Positions 26,138 to 33,745 of a DNA stretch of 42,542 nucleotides are shown one piece after another (the stretch's first letter is position 1; each line of letters opens with the position of its first letter). The notes under the pieces were generated by a model, which had not been told where the DNA came from, searched no databases, and saw only the letters and a list, made by a program, of their open reading frames with translations. The stretch is taken from contig JAFDYG010000501.1 of NCBI GenBank assembly GCA_018267545.1, forward strand, positions 1 to 42,542, written 5' to 3'. This DNA comes from Bacteroidota bacterium. GTDB lineage: Bacteria; Bacteroidota; Bacteroidia; Chitinophagales; Chitinophagaceae. The position numbers were made by a program, and so were the translations under genes.

Positions 26138-26803
26138 ATGCATTTACTCTGGTATCAATATTTTCAGCTGTTCAGCCTCCTGTGCGCGATCTTCTGCCGC
26201 AGGGGGCTGAACTATTATGGTCTTGCCATCATGATCCCTCTCCTCGTCCTGGACAACCTCACGGAGATCGTCGCCGGCAATTTCCGCCTCTTCCACTGGC
26301 AGAGCAACTACACTATCTACAACCTCTACCTCCTCCTGTCCACCCCCTTCTTCCTCTACCTCTTCTCGATCCTGCTCAACCTCCGCCCCCGGCACAGAGC
26401 CGGCTACCTCATCTTCGCCATTCTCCTCGAGATACTAATCCTGCTGAACTTCTTCTTCTACCAGGGACCGGTCGAATTCAACACTTACTCCAACCTCGTG
26501 CTCCAGGCCACCAACATCGTCCTCTCCTCCCTGACCCTCGCCAGTCTCACCGTCGGCCGCGACGACGAGTCCGCCATCCTCCAGGATCCCCGCTTTACCA
26601 TCGGCGCCATGATCCTGCTCTTCAGCATGGTGACGCTGATCATCCTCGGTACCCAGAAATATATCCGGGAGCATAATATCGAGCTGCGGCACAAGATCCT
26701 CTATTTGGAAGTCATGCCGATCGCCAACGCGGTCTTGTACATGGGCTATAGCTTGGCGTTTGTCCTGTGCAGGATGCAGACGGCTAATAAAACAACCATT
26801 TAA
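26138..26803 (+). CDS. Polytopic membrane protein, unknown
   Basis: The 221-residue product is very hydrophobic, with about six to seven predicted helices and short loops. Acidic and basic residues cluster between helices (GRDDESAILQDPRF, EHNIELRHK). Genes of this type are often found near NarL-type sensor kinases in Chitinophagaceae, as here (kinase at 27362). The stop shares bases with the stop of the minus-strand gene at 26800 (TTAA), so the two converge with no gap. No function known. Confidence 0.66.
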   Translation: MHLLWYQYFQLFSLLCAIFCRRGLNYYGLAIMIPLLVLDNLTEIVAGNFRLFHWQSNYTIYNLYLLLSTPFFLYLFSILLNLRPRHRAGYLIFAILLEILILLNFFFYQGPVEFNTYSNLVLQATNIVLSSLTLASLTVGRDDESAILQDPRFTIGAMILLFSMVTLIILGTQKYIREHNIELRHKILYLEVMPIANAVLYMGYSLAFVLCRMQTANKTTI

Positions 26804-27213
26804 TTGCAACTGGGAAGCTCTTTCCAACCTGCGGAGGGAGCAAAGACTCTTTCGATACAAGCAGGAACAGTATCATTCTCCAACAACAAAGGCGTCTCGG
26901 GCTTGTCCGGCAGCACCTTGATAAGATATTGCCGGCCGATCGATTTCCGGCTTAGCCCGCCCTTGACCTCCTCCTCATATGCCTCTCCCCCGAAGGTATA
27001 CCGGATAGTGAGCCATCTCCCCCTTCGTGGCTTATCCTCCACATCGACCAGCTCACATTTGGTGTAAACACCCCTCCTCGCCATATCCGCCATCAGTATC
27101 GCTCTTTTTTCATGGGTATACCACTCATAGATCAAGACGCCCACCAACACGAATACCAGGGTTAGCATTGTCTTCACCTTCTTATAAGGAGTTTCCTCAA
27201 CCAGGGGTTTCAT
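26800..27213 (-). CDS. Small single-pass protein of a three-member local family
   Basis: I start at the ATG at 27213 (137 residues), which gives a basic N-terminus before a membrane helix (about 15-31). In-frame alternatives are the ATG at 27228 and a TTG at 27237. The exterior has a compact beta domain with ELVDVEDKPRRGR and a YTFGGEAYEEE strand pair, a conserved L-P-D stretch, and the ending SAGWKELPSCN. The genes at 28161 and 29375 share the layout (helix, short charged turn, F-G/H-G hairpin, then GW-x-x-LP), so these are related proteins. The role is unknown. Confidence 0.6.
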   Translation of the reverse strand: MKPLVEETPYKKVKTMLTLVFVLVGVLIYEWYTHEKRAILMADMARRGVYTKCELVDVEDKPRRGRWLTIRYTFGGEAYEEEVKGGLSRKSIGRQYLIKVLPDKPETPLLLENDTVPACIERVFAPSAGWKELPSCN

Positions 27214-27270
27214 ATTGCAATAAAGCATAAAAAACAATAGAAAACTTCACACGGCAATAAAGGAAAACAT

Positions 27271-27301
27271 AATATAGAATTTCATCATAAAATCCTATAT
27301 T
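27271..27301. promoter_or_regulatory. Inverted repeat upstream of the sensor kinase
   Basis: AATATAGAATTT (27271-27282) and AAATCCTATATT (27290-27301) pair with one mismatch around a 7-nt loop. The sequence is in the gap between divergent genes, 61 nt upstream of the kinase ATG at 27362. TATATTTT here resembles the -7 box of Bacteroidota promoters. It may be an operator. Confidence 0.4.
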
Positions 27302-27361
27302 TTAGCGTCGTAACGAGCCGTCCCCCGGCCCCACGCCGGGTCACAGCTGACCCTTAACTAT

Positions 27362-28144
27362 ATGCCGGATGCAAATCAGCAAATAACGTCGACCATACTC
27401 GCAGTGATCTTCATCCTGCTTTTCTTTGGCGTGCTCTTCCTCGTGATGCTGGTGTACTACAATTACCGTCGTCGCCTGACCGCCCAGGAGAAAAAGGCCA
27501 TGAAGGCCCTATTCGACGAGCAGCTCATGCAAGCCCGCCTAGAAGTACAGGAGCAAGCCTTTACCTATATCAGCGAAGAAATTCACGACAACGTCGGCCA
27601 GCTCCTCAGCCTGGCCAAAATGCAGCTCGGTAGTATCGGCGATGGAGAGCTCGACGAGCAGCTCCTTCTGGGAGCCCGGGAAAACCTCGCCCGCGCCATC
27701 CGGGACCTGCGCAATCTCTCCAAGAGCCTCCACGCCGCGCACATCATGAACGTCGGCATCCGCAAAGCCGCCGAAGAAGAAGGCCTCCGCATCACCAAGG
27801 CAGGCGTTCTCGAAGTCAGCGTCACCTCCGAAGGAACCGAGCATACGATTCCCGAAGACAAACAGCTGATCCTGTTCCGCATCATCCAGGAATGCCTCCA
27901 AAATTGCGTCAAACACGCCGAAGCCACCTTTGTCAATATCGGCTTCACCTGGTATCCCGACCAGCTCCGCGTCCGGGTCCGCGACGACGGAAAAGGCTTC
28001 GACCCCGAATCGACACTGAAGGGCCCTGCCAACGGCCTAGGGTTACATAATATCCGCAACCGCGCACGGCTCACCGGCGGCTCAGGAATTATTTCTTCCG
28101 CACCAGGGGAAGGAACAACGGTGACGGTGCTGATGCCGTATTAA
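27362..28144 (+). CDS. NarL-family sensor histidine kinase, short, no sensor domain
   Basis: The 260-residue protein has one membrane helix (about 10-32) and no recognisable sensor domain. It has a HisKA_3-type dimerisation helix with H75 in SEEIHDNVGQ and an HATPase domain with the N-box QECLQNCVKHAEA, a G1 box DDGKGFD and a G2 box GLGLHNIRNRA. Such kinases phosphorylate LuxR/NarL-type response regulators. No cognate regulator is adjacent; the truncated receiver at the end of the window is 14 kb away. The membrane protein at 26138 could serve as its sensor. Confidence 0.86.
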   Translation: MPDANQQITSTILAVIFILLFFGVLFLVMLVYYNYRRRLTAQEKKAMKALFDEQLMQARLEVQEQAFTYISEEIHDNVGQLLSLAKMQLGSIGDGELDEQLLLGARENLARAIRDLRNLSKSLHAAHIMNVGIRKAAEEEGLRITKAGVLEVSVTSEGTEHTIPEDKQLILFRIIQECLQNCVKHAEATFVNIGFTWYPDQLRVRVRDDGKGFDPESTLKGPANGLGLHNIRNRARLTGGSGIISSAPGEGTTVTVLMPY

Positions 28145-28160
28145 TAGACGTCCGCCCCTC

Positions 28161-28883
28161 CTACTTCTTTTCATCCGACTTTAGCAAAAAGAAAATATTT
28201 CCCGTCATTCGGTTTTGAAGAACTATCGAATCCTCACTAAAAAATAGTATTCTTCTATCAATCCCCTCTATCTGAAAAGTTGAGTCATTTAGAGCCTCCC
28301 ACGCAAGGTCATCCATAGCATAAGCCGTTCTTACGCCCTTATTATAATTAAAAAACCGGCACTTTCCATCTGCAGAAAAAAGATAGCTGCCTTTGACATA
28401 TGCAGCCCCGGAATCACGAATATTCCAATAAAACCGGTGATTCAATTGAATAATATGTGCAATGGTTCTGCTCGTATCGCAAGCAGCCACAGGCAATTCA
28501 GTCCATCCATCCTTCGGAACATCATCCTGCGTCAGGCAAATCGGCACGGTTACGTCCCGCACGGCAGTGCATACGGCGGGGTCGGTCTTGAGAATCTGAA
28601 CAAACACAAACGATTTGACACGAAACGGCAGCCCAATACCGGAGAATTTAGAAGAATAAGTGCCGCCATGATAATTGAAGGAATATCTATAAATCCGTGA
28701 GCTCTTGCTTTTTTCCACTTCGGCAACCCGTCCGATGACATAAGTCGGGTCCGCATCCATCTTTCTTTGCTTCAACGTCTCTTTCACATATATTACTAAC
28801 CACACACAAAATAGAATGCCAGCCAAGACGATAAGCGGCGTATAATCCTTTTTTTCCGGCTCTTGCTGAGGTGTTTGTTCCAT
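28161..28883 (-). CDS. Single-pass protein of the GWxxLP local family, long form
   Basis: The 240-residue product has a charged cytoplasmic tail (1-about 12), a membrane helix (about 15-32), then YVIGRVAEVEKSKSSRIYRY and FNYHGGTY, the same hairpin layout as the genes at 26800 and 29375. The segment GWTELPVAAC matches their GW-x-x-LP. A C-terminal part (about 160-240) with NYNKGVRTAYAMDD follows. It is the last gene of a minus-strand run from 32825 down, with 3 nt to the gene upstream. Exterior side likely periplasmic. Function unknown. Confidence 0.62.
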   Translation of the reverse strand: MEQTPQQEPEKKDYTPLIVLAGILFCVWLVIYVKETLKQRKMDADPTYVIGRVAEVEKSKSSRIYRYSFNYHGGTYSSKFSGIGLPFRVKSFVFVQILKTDPAVCTAVRDVTVPICLTQDDVPKDGWTELPVAACDTSRTIAHIIQLNHRFYWNIRDSGAAYVKGSYLFSADGKCRFFNYNKGVRTAYAMDDLAWEALNDSTFQIEGIDRRILFFSEDSIVLQNRMTGNIFFLLKSDEKK

Positions 28884-28886
28884 CGG

Positions 28887-29357
28887 CTAATATTGCGCAT
28901 TATTTGCCCCACCCGCCTTCTTCCAGGCATTCGCCCACTTTTTATTCAACCTGCTCAGCCAGATCAAATAGGGAATCAAAAGGAGAATCTCGAACTGAAA
29001 CGAAGCCAACAAAACCGTTGAAACCGCGCAAAGCGCGAGCCCTACAATCGCATCGACAATCCCCATCCAGATCGCAGCATCCCACTCAAACCACAGTGCA
29101 TAAGCCACGATCCCCTTGTAAACAACCAACAGCAACAGCTCGATTCCTATCGGAGTAAGAGGGGCATCAGCAGCCAGTCCATAAACATGCATCTGAAAAT
29201 CGCCGCCAACCAAGCCCAAAATGAAGACAGGAACGGCCAAAGCCCCAAAGACCAGAAAGATCCAGGTAAAAATTTTGATCGACAGTGGAAGAAGGCTCCT
29301 TCTTCGGGTATATTTCAATCCATGAATGACGCTTTCGTCTAAGATATCTTCGGCCAT
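28887..29357 (-). CDS. Membrane protein with four predicted helices
   Basis: The 156-residue product has a short cytoplasmic start (MAEDILDES) and hydrophobic helices at about 26-50, 67-85, 90-110 and 114-133, ending in a basic tail (LNKKWANAWKK). The gap to the next gene downstream is 3 nt and the gap to the gene upstream is 17 nt. No family recognised. Confidence 0.62.
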   Translation of the reverse strand: MAEDILDESVIHGLKYTRRRSLLPLSIKIFTWIFLVFGALAVPVFILGLVGGDFQMHVYGLAADAPLTPIGIELLLLVVYKGIVAYALWFEWDAAIWMGIVDAIVGLALCAVSTVLLASFQFEILLLIPYLIWLSRLNKKWANAWKKAGGANNAQY

Positions 29358-29374
29358 AGGTCTTACAATGTTTA

Positions 29375-30325
29375 TTAAATAGGCATCGGAAAAACTCTCT
29401 TACTCCTCGGCAACAAGGCATCCCTGTAAAAATGCAGCAGCGCCGTATCCCCAGGAACCTCATCGCCAGGCATATAAACACTCTTTATCTCCTTAAAAAA
29501 TCCCCCCCGGACTTCGTCCACGGAAGCCGACACGATGAACGGCCCGCTCGTGTCAATCCAGTGTGGCTTATGTACCGTGAAAACCTTCTTCCCATCGGCT
29601 TCCATTACAAAGACACCAGCCGAGCTACGCAGATGGTTCCATCCAAACGCCGTATCCATGACAAATGACTTTTTAACCCTGTCGATGGCGAACAAATTCC
29701 CCCGGTACCCCGTCCCTACATCCTCATAGATCGTTAAGAAAACAAAGTTGGCAGTAATTAAATAGTTGTGTTTCTCCAGAGACCCGTTTTTGACAAGATA
29801 GATACCGTTGAAGAGATTGGTCGGACGGATGTCGATAGAGTCCGGGACTAGAAACTTCATCGTGTCGACCAAAACATATTTGACCTTGCCGGCCATATGG
29901 ACACTTATCGAGGAGTCGGAAAGCACCGATCGGGCTTCGACTGTATCCAGGGAGACCGTATCATCCGGCGATACATGCTTAGGTAGCGAGTCCCATCCAT
30001 TATACGGCGCTTCTTTTATCGAATCGGGAACGGTAAAAGTGAAAATAGCGTGAAAATTAATGGGCTGAGCGGTGTCGATTCGAAAGAAATACCGCTTCAG
30101 CGTGTCCTCCGGTGAAAAGACGGCGCTCATCTTTATATCGCGATGGATGACCTCTCCCCGAAACTTATAGCTGACGTAAACCTTTTGGTCGTCGTCATCT
30201 TCTTCTATCCGGTCTATTTTACCGATGACGTATACGCCATGATTCTTTTGCCATATATAGCTATAGATGGTGGAAACCAGAATCAGACAAAAAAACGTCC
30301 CTATAACCAGAATTGTCTTTCCCAA
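29375..30325 (-). CDS. Single-pass protein of the GWxxLP local family, TTG start
   Basis: The 316-residue frame starts with TTG at 30325, one nucleotide after the TGA of the gene upstream; no other usable start lies close, so re-initiation is likely. A membrane helix (about 4-20) is followed by YVIGKIDRIEEDDDDQK and a SYKFRGEVIHRD hairpin, then PDSIKEAPYNGWDSLPK, which matches the GW-x-x-LP landmark of the genes at 26800 and 28161. The longer C-terminal part (about 150-316) is beta-rich with no motif I know. The protein should face the periplasm. Confidence 0.6.
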   Translation of the reverse strand: MGKTILVIGTFFCLILVSTIYSYIWQKNHGVYVIGKIDRIEEDDDDQKVYVSYKFRGEVIHRDIKMSAVFSPEDTLKRYFFRIDTAQPINFHAIFTFTVPDSIKEAPYNGWDSLPKHVSPDDTVSLDTVEARSVLSDSSISVHMAGKVKYVLVDTMKFLVPDSIDIRPTNLFNGIYLVKNGSLEKHNYLITANFVFLTIYEDVGTGYRGNLFAIDRVKKSFVMDTAFGWNHLRSSAGVFVMEADGKKVFTVHKPHWIDTSGPFIVSASVDEVRGGFFKEIKSVYMPGDEVPGDTALLHFYRDALLPRSKRVFPMPI

Positions 30326-30326
30326 T

Positions 30327-30830
30327 TCATTTAGATTTAAAGCTCCAATGCCCCAGCCCTATCGAGGTGATGACATCCGGCCAGTTTTCATAGCTGGACA
30401 GCCCCGGCTCCACCGGCAATACATCCGTCTTTGCCCATTTCTTCTGCCGCATAAGATAAATCATCGCCCCATAAAAAAGCCGCTGCTTGAACGGGTTGAC
30501 GACCTTTAGCATCATCGACTCGTGCTTTTTTCCGCTAGTCTCCTGGGAGAAGCTGAGGATAAGCGTCTTTGAGGGGTTTTGATTTTCCTTAACGGCCGTC
30601 ATGCTGGTAATATTGCTGTCCGCCATCTCCACTTCGATAAAGACCGTTTCGCCGGGATACAGCTGGATGGTATTGTTGGGCAGCACGTAGGGGCTTTCCT
30701 TGATCTCTTGCTCGTAGACAGTGGATTTGTCGACAGGCATGGTTAGCTTGTAAGCCCCTCGTTGAAGCTGGGCGAAGGCGCCGCAGGAGGTCCCAAGCGC
30801 GAGGAGAAGGAGGATAGGTAGTTTTTTCAT
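30327..30830 (-). CDS. Secreted protein, unknown
   Basis: The ATG at 30830 gives a good signal peptide (MKKLPILLLLALGTSCGAFAQ) and a 167-residue product; a longer frame to 30851 adds only seven residues. The body is beta-rich, with GETVFIEVEMAD and SKTLILSFSQETSGKK, and ends in a W-rich tail (SYENWPDV, LGHWSFKSK). Cys17 lies within the signal region, so lipidation is possible but not clear. It is part of the minus-strand run. Confidence 0.6.
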   Translation of the reverse strand: MKKLPILLLLALGTSCGAFAQLQRGAYKLTMPVDKSTVYEQEIKESPYVLPNNTIQLYPGETVFIEVEMADSNITSMTAVKENQNPSKTLILSFSQETSGKKHESMMLKVVNPFKQRLFYGAMIYLMRQKKWAKTDVLPVEPGLSSYENWPDVITSIGLGHWSFKSK

Positions 30831-30847
30831 GTTATAAGGCTGTTCGG

Positions 30848-31177
30848 TCACTTGAATCTATAATAAACATTCGGCTCGCCCTCCATCAAAACCAGCGTAT
30901 CCTTACCCCGCATTTTCACCAAATAATCCCCATCATAGTCATCGAACTGGATATGCATGCTATCATGCGAAAGCACGTACTTATAAGTCTTATTATGGTC
31001 GGGATAAAAGATCGAATCCTTGGTGATGACAAACGTAGCGTTCGGCTCGCCGATAGCCGCCCAGGTGCCGAGCATTCTGACCTCTATGGGCGCGGCAACG
31101 GCCTCTTTCCCCGAACCACCGCTTTTACAAGCAGCCCCGGCAAGCAGCAAAACGGCAAACAATAAAGAATGTCTCAT
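30848..31177 (-). CDS. Small lipoprotein, unknown
   Basis: The ATG at 31177 gives MRHSLLFAVLLLAGAACKSG, a signal with a lipoprotein-type cysteine (Cys17). The mature part, about 90 residues, begins with a Gly/Ser-rich linker. It then has a LGTWAAIGEPNATFVI...DSIFYPD motif like lipocalin-type small beta barrels, ending GEPNVYYRFK. It lies between the TPR gene and the secreted protein in the minus-strand run. Confidence 0.62.
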   Translation of the reverse strand: MRHSLLFAVLLLAGAACKSGGSGKEAVAAPIEVRMLGTWAAIGEPNATFVITKDSIFYPDHNKTYKYVLSHDSMHIQFDDYDGDYLVKMRGKDTLVLMEGEPNVYYRFK

Positions 31178-31179
31178 GC

Positions 31180-32370
31180 TTAGTTTTTCTTCCCCCACCG
31201 CTTCCTCACATAGGCATACGCCTTCTTCTCCTGCTCCGTCTTCGGCTGGGCTACTGCAAGATAACGCCTATAATACTGCTTTGCAAGCGCCAGATTGTGC
31301 AATTCAGATTCGCAGATCCGGCCGCAGTTGTAGAGCGTAACCGGGCTTTTAAACAAATAATAGCTGGTGTCCGAATTGGCGAGTGCCGACTTGTAATCCT
31401 TTAGGGCTTCGTAGTTGTCCGCCCTGGCGTCGAAATACCATTCCGCCGTATTGCCGATCGCCTTTGAAAGGGCCTTTGCCAGCAGCTCGTTGCTCCGCGT
31501 ATAGTCCTTCAGCTTCGTATAGGCCCGCGCCTGGTAATAATAAACCGACTCCAGCTCCAGCCCCATATCCAGCATGTGGTCGCAGACACGGATACAATCC
31601 GGATACTGCTGCAAATTATAATACGACAGAGCCAGCCACGTCAGTGAAACGACCGACGGGTCCTCCAGCCGGACCAGCCGCTCACCCGACAGCAGAACCG
31701 CCGAATAATCCTGGACCTGGTAAGCGCTGCGCACCCGCAGCTTTAGCAGAGAGACGTTATTCGAATCCTGAAGAAGCGCATAGTCGACGATGGTATCGGC
31801 CCGGGCATTTTGTCGCTTATCGATGTAGATATCGGCCAGCCCCGCGACCGTCTTCACATCCTTCGGTGCCAGCTCATAGGCCTTTTCGAAATACGGTAGA
31901 GCGCTGTCCGGCTTATTCTTCCGTCTCCAGCATTCTCCCACGGTCCGCCACCACACGGCGCGGGATGGTTGCAGCGAAAGAAGTCGTTGCGAATACTCCA
32001 GCGCTTCCCCCCCACCGGCTTCGCCAATCTCCAGCAATACCAGGTAATGAAGAGCGGAGACATTGTTCGAGTCCAGCGAGACTACCTTGCGGAAGCAGTT
32101 CCCGGATTCGGTCATACGCTCCGTCATATAATAGGCATAACCGGCCCAGCTTAGTACCTGTACATTACCCGAATCCGCCCTAACAGCGGGCGATAGATAC
32201 TCGATCGCCTCCGAAAATTCCTGGTTTTGAAAGAAGTCCATAACGCGGGCCTTATCGACCGAAGGCTGAGCGGCATCCCGCGCGCTCCCCTCACGTGCAG
32301 CGCCGCCTTCGGGCTGGGCAGAGGCTACCAGCCCTGCAAACAAAAAGAAGAGTGTAAACGATTTTCTCAT
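31180..32370 (-). CDS. Exported TPR-repeat protein
   Basis: The ATG at 32370 gives a signal peptide (MRKSFTLFFLFAGLVASAQ) and a 396-residue product; the open frame to 32415 adds 15 residues without initiation support. The rest is a string of TPR-like helix pairs, visible in SEAIEYLSPAVRADSGNVQV, ALPYFEKAYELAPKDVKTV and ARAYTKLKDYTRSNELLAKA. TPR arrays bind peptides or proteins; with the signal peptide it acts in the periplasm. A perfect 12-bp palindrome precedes the ATG. Confidence 0.75.
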   Translation of the reverse strand: MRKSFTLFFLFAGLVASAQPEGGAAREGSARDAAQPSVDKARVMDFFQNQEFSEAIEYLSPAVRADSGNVQVLSWAGYAYYMTERMTESGNCFRKVVSLDSNNVSALHYLVLLEIGEAGGGEALEYSQRLLSLQPSRAVWWRTVGECWRRKNKPDSALPYFEKAYELAPKDVKTVAGLADIYIDKRQNARADTIVDYALLQDSNNVSLLKLRVRSAYQVQDYSAVLLSGERLVRLEDPSVVSLTWLALSYYNLQQYPDCIRVCDHMLDMGLELESVYYYQARAYTKLKDYTRSNELLAKALSKAIGNTAEWYFDARADNYEALKDYKSALANSDTSYYLFKSPVTLYNCGRICESELHNLALAKQYYRRYLAVAQPKTEQEKKAYAYVRKRWGKKN

Positions 32371-32374
32371 AAAA

Positions 32375-32386
32375 CGGTTTAAACCG
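32375..32386. promoter_or_regulatory. Palindrome CGGTTTAAACCG before TPR gene
   Basis: A perfect 12-bp palindrome with a GTTTAAAC core lies 4 nt upstream of the TPR gene's ATG on the minus strand. Its position fits an operator or a structure that blocks ribosome access. No second copy was seen. Confidence 0.3.
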
Positions 32387-32420
32387 CTTATGATGCCAAC
32401 TATAAGAAAATCCATAAAAG

Positions 32421-32825
32421 CTAAAACTCAAAACTAGCCGCAATCAGCTTCCCCTTTTCCTCCTGCGATATCTCGAACCCCAGGCTCGACGTTCCGAACG
32501 GCAGCGCATTTTCATATACTCCGAAAGAGCCCGCCCCAACATAATACTTTTCTCCCCCGCTAACCACCTCGAAAAGCCTATTCCCATCAGGGGCAAATCT
32601 GTTTCTGATAGACTCATACCCTTTGAAATCCCCTTCGTCGGCCCAACGTATCGTTACTCCCCATAGCATCGTACACAGCTGGATAAAGTAGGTTCCTTGA
32701 AAAATGATATCGATGGTAGTCGAATGCGCTGCCCCCATCTGCGACCGCAGCAACAGCTGTCCATGACTGCATACCGCGTCCTGTAAATTGAAATAACGGT
32801 CAGATTGGAATAGAATATCGCCCAT
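32421..32825 (-). CDS. Small protein, unknown
   Basis: The ATG at 32825 gives 134 residues (MGDILFQSDRYFNLQD...). The long frame to 32900 adds an unlikely Gly-rich stretch. The protein is beta-rich without a signal peptide or membrane helix, and ends GKLIAASFEF. It is the first gene of the minus-strand run down to 28161, 50 nt before the TPR gene. No family recognised. Confidence 0.55.
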   Translation of the reverse strand: MGDILFQSDRYFNLQDAVCSHGQLLLRSQMGAAHSTTIDIIFQGTYFIQLCTMLWGVTIRWADEGDFKGYESIRNRFAPDGNRLFEVVSGGEKYYVGAGSFGVYENALPFGTSSLGFEISQEEKGKLIAASFEF

Positions 32826-33142
32826 GTTTAAATTTAACAAAAGCACCTCTATCCCCCAAAATCGGGACCCGATACCCGCTCCGGGGACAAAAAACCCCAC
32901 TATAACCTCCTTTATTCAAAAAAATCCACACAATAAATCCAACGGCAAAAACTCCCACCCCATCCATCGGCAAAGAAGCTATCAATGAAAAAAAGCAGTC
33001 CCCACAATTCGATCCGTGTCGCACGAAACCCTCACCAATAAATGGTTTCAGACGATCGCAACAACAACACAGCAAGTGAAACGAAGACAACGATAACATC
33101 ATCACCCGCAATAAATTAATCGACACAACGAAACCATCTCAC

Positions 33143-33168
33143 CATTATCGGTGGAATTTCCGATAATG
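33143..33168. promoter_or_regulatory. Inverted repeat CATTATCGG / CCGATAATG upstream of histone-like gene
   Basis: Two 9-bp arms (33143-33151 and 33160-33168) are perfectly complementary with an 8-nt spacer. The spacer region holds GGAATTTCC, itself symmetric. The repeat ends 25 nt upstream of the -33 box of the promoter and 110 nt before the gene, so it could bind a regulator of the nucleoid protein. Confidence 0.5.
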
Positions 33169-33192
33169 ATTGCGATAAACATGGCCAAATAC

Positions 33193-33223
33193 TTTGTATA
33201 ATATTTTTATTGCATTATTTTTG
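33193..33223 (+). promoter_or_regulatory. Bacteroidota-type promoter for histone-like gene
   Basis: TTTG (33193-33196) and TATTTTTG (33216-33223) match the -33/-7 consensus (TTTG, 19-nt spacing, TAnnTTTG) exactly. The start of transcription would be near 33230, leaving a leader of about 48 nt that is A+T-rich and lacks a Shine-Dalgarno sequence. Confidence 0.7.
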
Positions 33224-33277
33224 CTTATGCATTTTTCGAAGAATGCAGTTTTTTACTAACTATTAAATTCAAACAAA

Positions 33278-33484
33278 ATGGCAAAAGCAAAGAAAGCCGC
33301 AAAGAAGGCAGCTCCTAAGAAGGCTGCTAAGAAAGCCGCTCCCAAGAAAGCAGCAAAGAAAGCAGTAAAGAAAGCCGCTAAGAAAGCAGCTCCTAAAAAA
33401 GCAGCTAAGAAAGCAGCTCCTAAGAAGAAGGCAGCCCCTAAGAAGAAAGCTGCTCCTGCTAAGAAGAGCCCCATGATGCCGTAG
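33278..33484 (+). CDS. Histone H1-like / Hc1-type DNA-binding protein
   Basis: The 68-residue product is built from repeats of AAKKAAPKKAAKKA and is almost only Lys, Ala and Pro, ending AKKSPMMP. It resembles eukaryotic H1 tails and the short histone-like proteins common in Chitinophagaceae. It should bind DNA non-specifically and help to compact the nucleoid. Length and composition are typical. The gene has its own promoter and terminator. The antisense frames over it are shadows of the repeats. Confidence 0.82.
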   Translation: MAKAKKAAKKAAPKKAAKKAAPKKAAKKAVKKAAKKAAPKKAAKKAAPKKKAAPKKKAAPAKKSPMMP

Positions 33485-33503
33485 TAGATTTTCACTACCA
33501 TAT

Positions 33504-33535
33504 AAAAAAGCCTCCACTCAACCGGAGGCTTTTTT
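33504..33535 (+). terminator. Intrinsic terminator of histone-like gene
   Basis: AAAAAAGCCTCC (33504-33515) and GGAGGCTTTTTT (33524-33535) pair perfectly over 12 bp with an 8-nt loop and end in a T6 run. The symmetric A/T flanks let it work on both strands. Confidence 0.85.
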
Positions 33536-33540
33536 AATTT

Positions 33541-33660
33541 ACATCCACGAGCGCACCGCGCGCAACCCAACGCACCCGCACGCCACGAACGCCGCGAACC
33601 CATCGCGCGAACCGCGCCCAACCCTCGCAGCCGCGCGCAGCCCCACACACCCCACTAGCG
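33541..33660. other. T-poor, C/G/A-rich non-coding stretch
   Basis: This 120-nt segment has only four T residues on the plus strand and is very rich in CGC, CCG and ACC. It lies after the terminator and before the DUF1800 promoter. The minus frame covering it is not a credible protein. It may be a structured RNA, a protein-binding region or a drifted repeat. Confidence 0.4.
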
Positions 33661-33696
33661 GAAATGGGGTATTTTATCCCGCGGCCTTTTAAACCG

Positions 33697-33727
33697 TTTT
33701 TAATTCCATTTTAATCTCCTATTTTAG
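33697..33727 (+). promoter_or_regulatory. Possible promoter of DUF1800 gene
   Basis: TTTT (33697-33700) and TATTTTAG (33720-33727) are each one mismatch from the -33 and -7 consensus boxes with a 19-nt spacing. The predicted start of transcription lies about 12 nt before the ATG at 33746. Confidence 0.4.
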
Positions 33728-33745
33728 ATTGAATAAATAAAACAT

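Larger units (their letters stand above)
32826..33277. other. 452-bp non-coding gap with palindromes
   Basis: No convincing gene. The long minus frame (to 33126) has implausible composition, and an 18-codon plus-strand frame from about 32985 has no support. The gap contains ATCGGGACCCGAT (32861-32873), a perfect odd-length palindrome, and the inverted repeat at 33143-33168. The promoter of the histone-like gene lies at its right end. Confidence 0.6.

Noticed and set aside
27061-27072. GGTGTAAACACC, a palindrome resembling the shared GGGTGTTTTCAC motif.
   Set aside because: It lies within a coding region and differs in the core, so I do not count it as a copy.
32800-33126. Minus-strand frame of 108 codons in the gap before the histone-like gene.
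   Set aside because: Overlaps the credible start of the 32421-32825 gene in another frame, and the composition is unlike the neighbours.
33256-33648. Minus-strand frame of 130 codons rich in FLGAAFLAAF.
   Set aside because: It is the antisense of the Lys/Ala repeats of the histone-like gene, continued through the T-poor gap.
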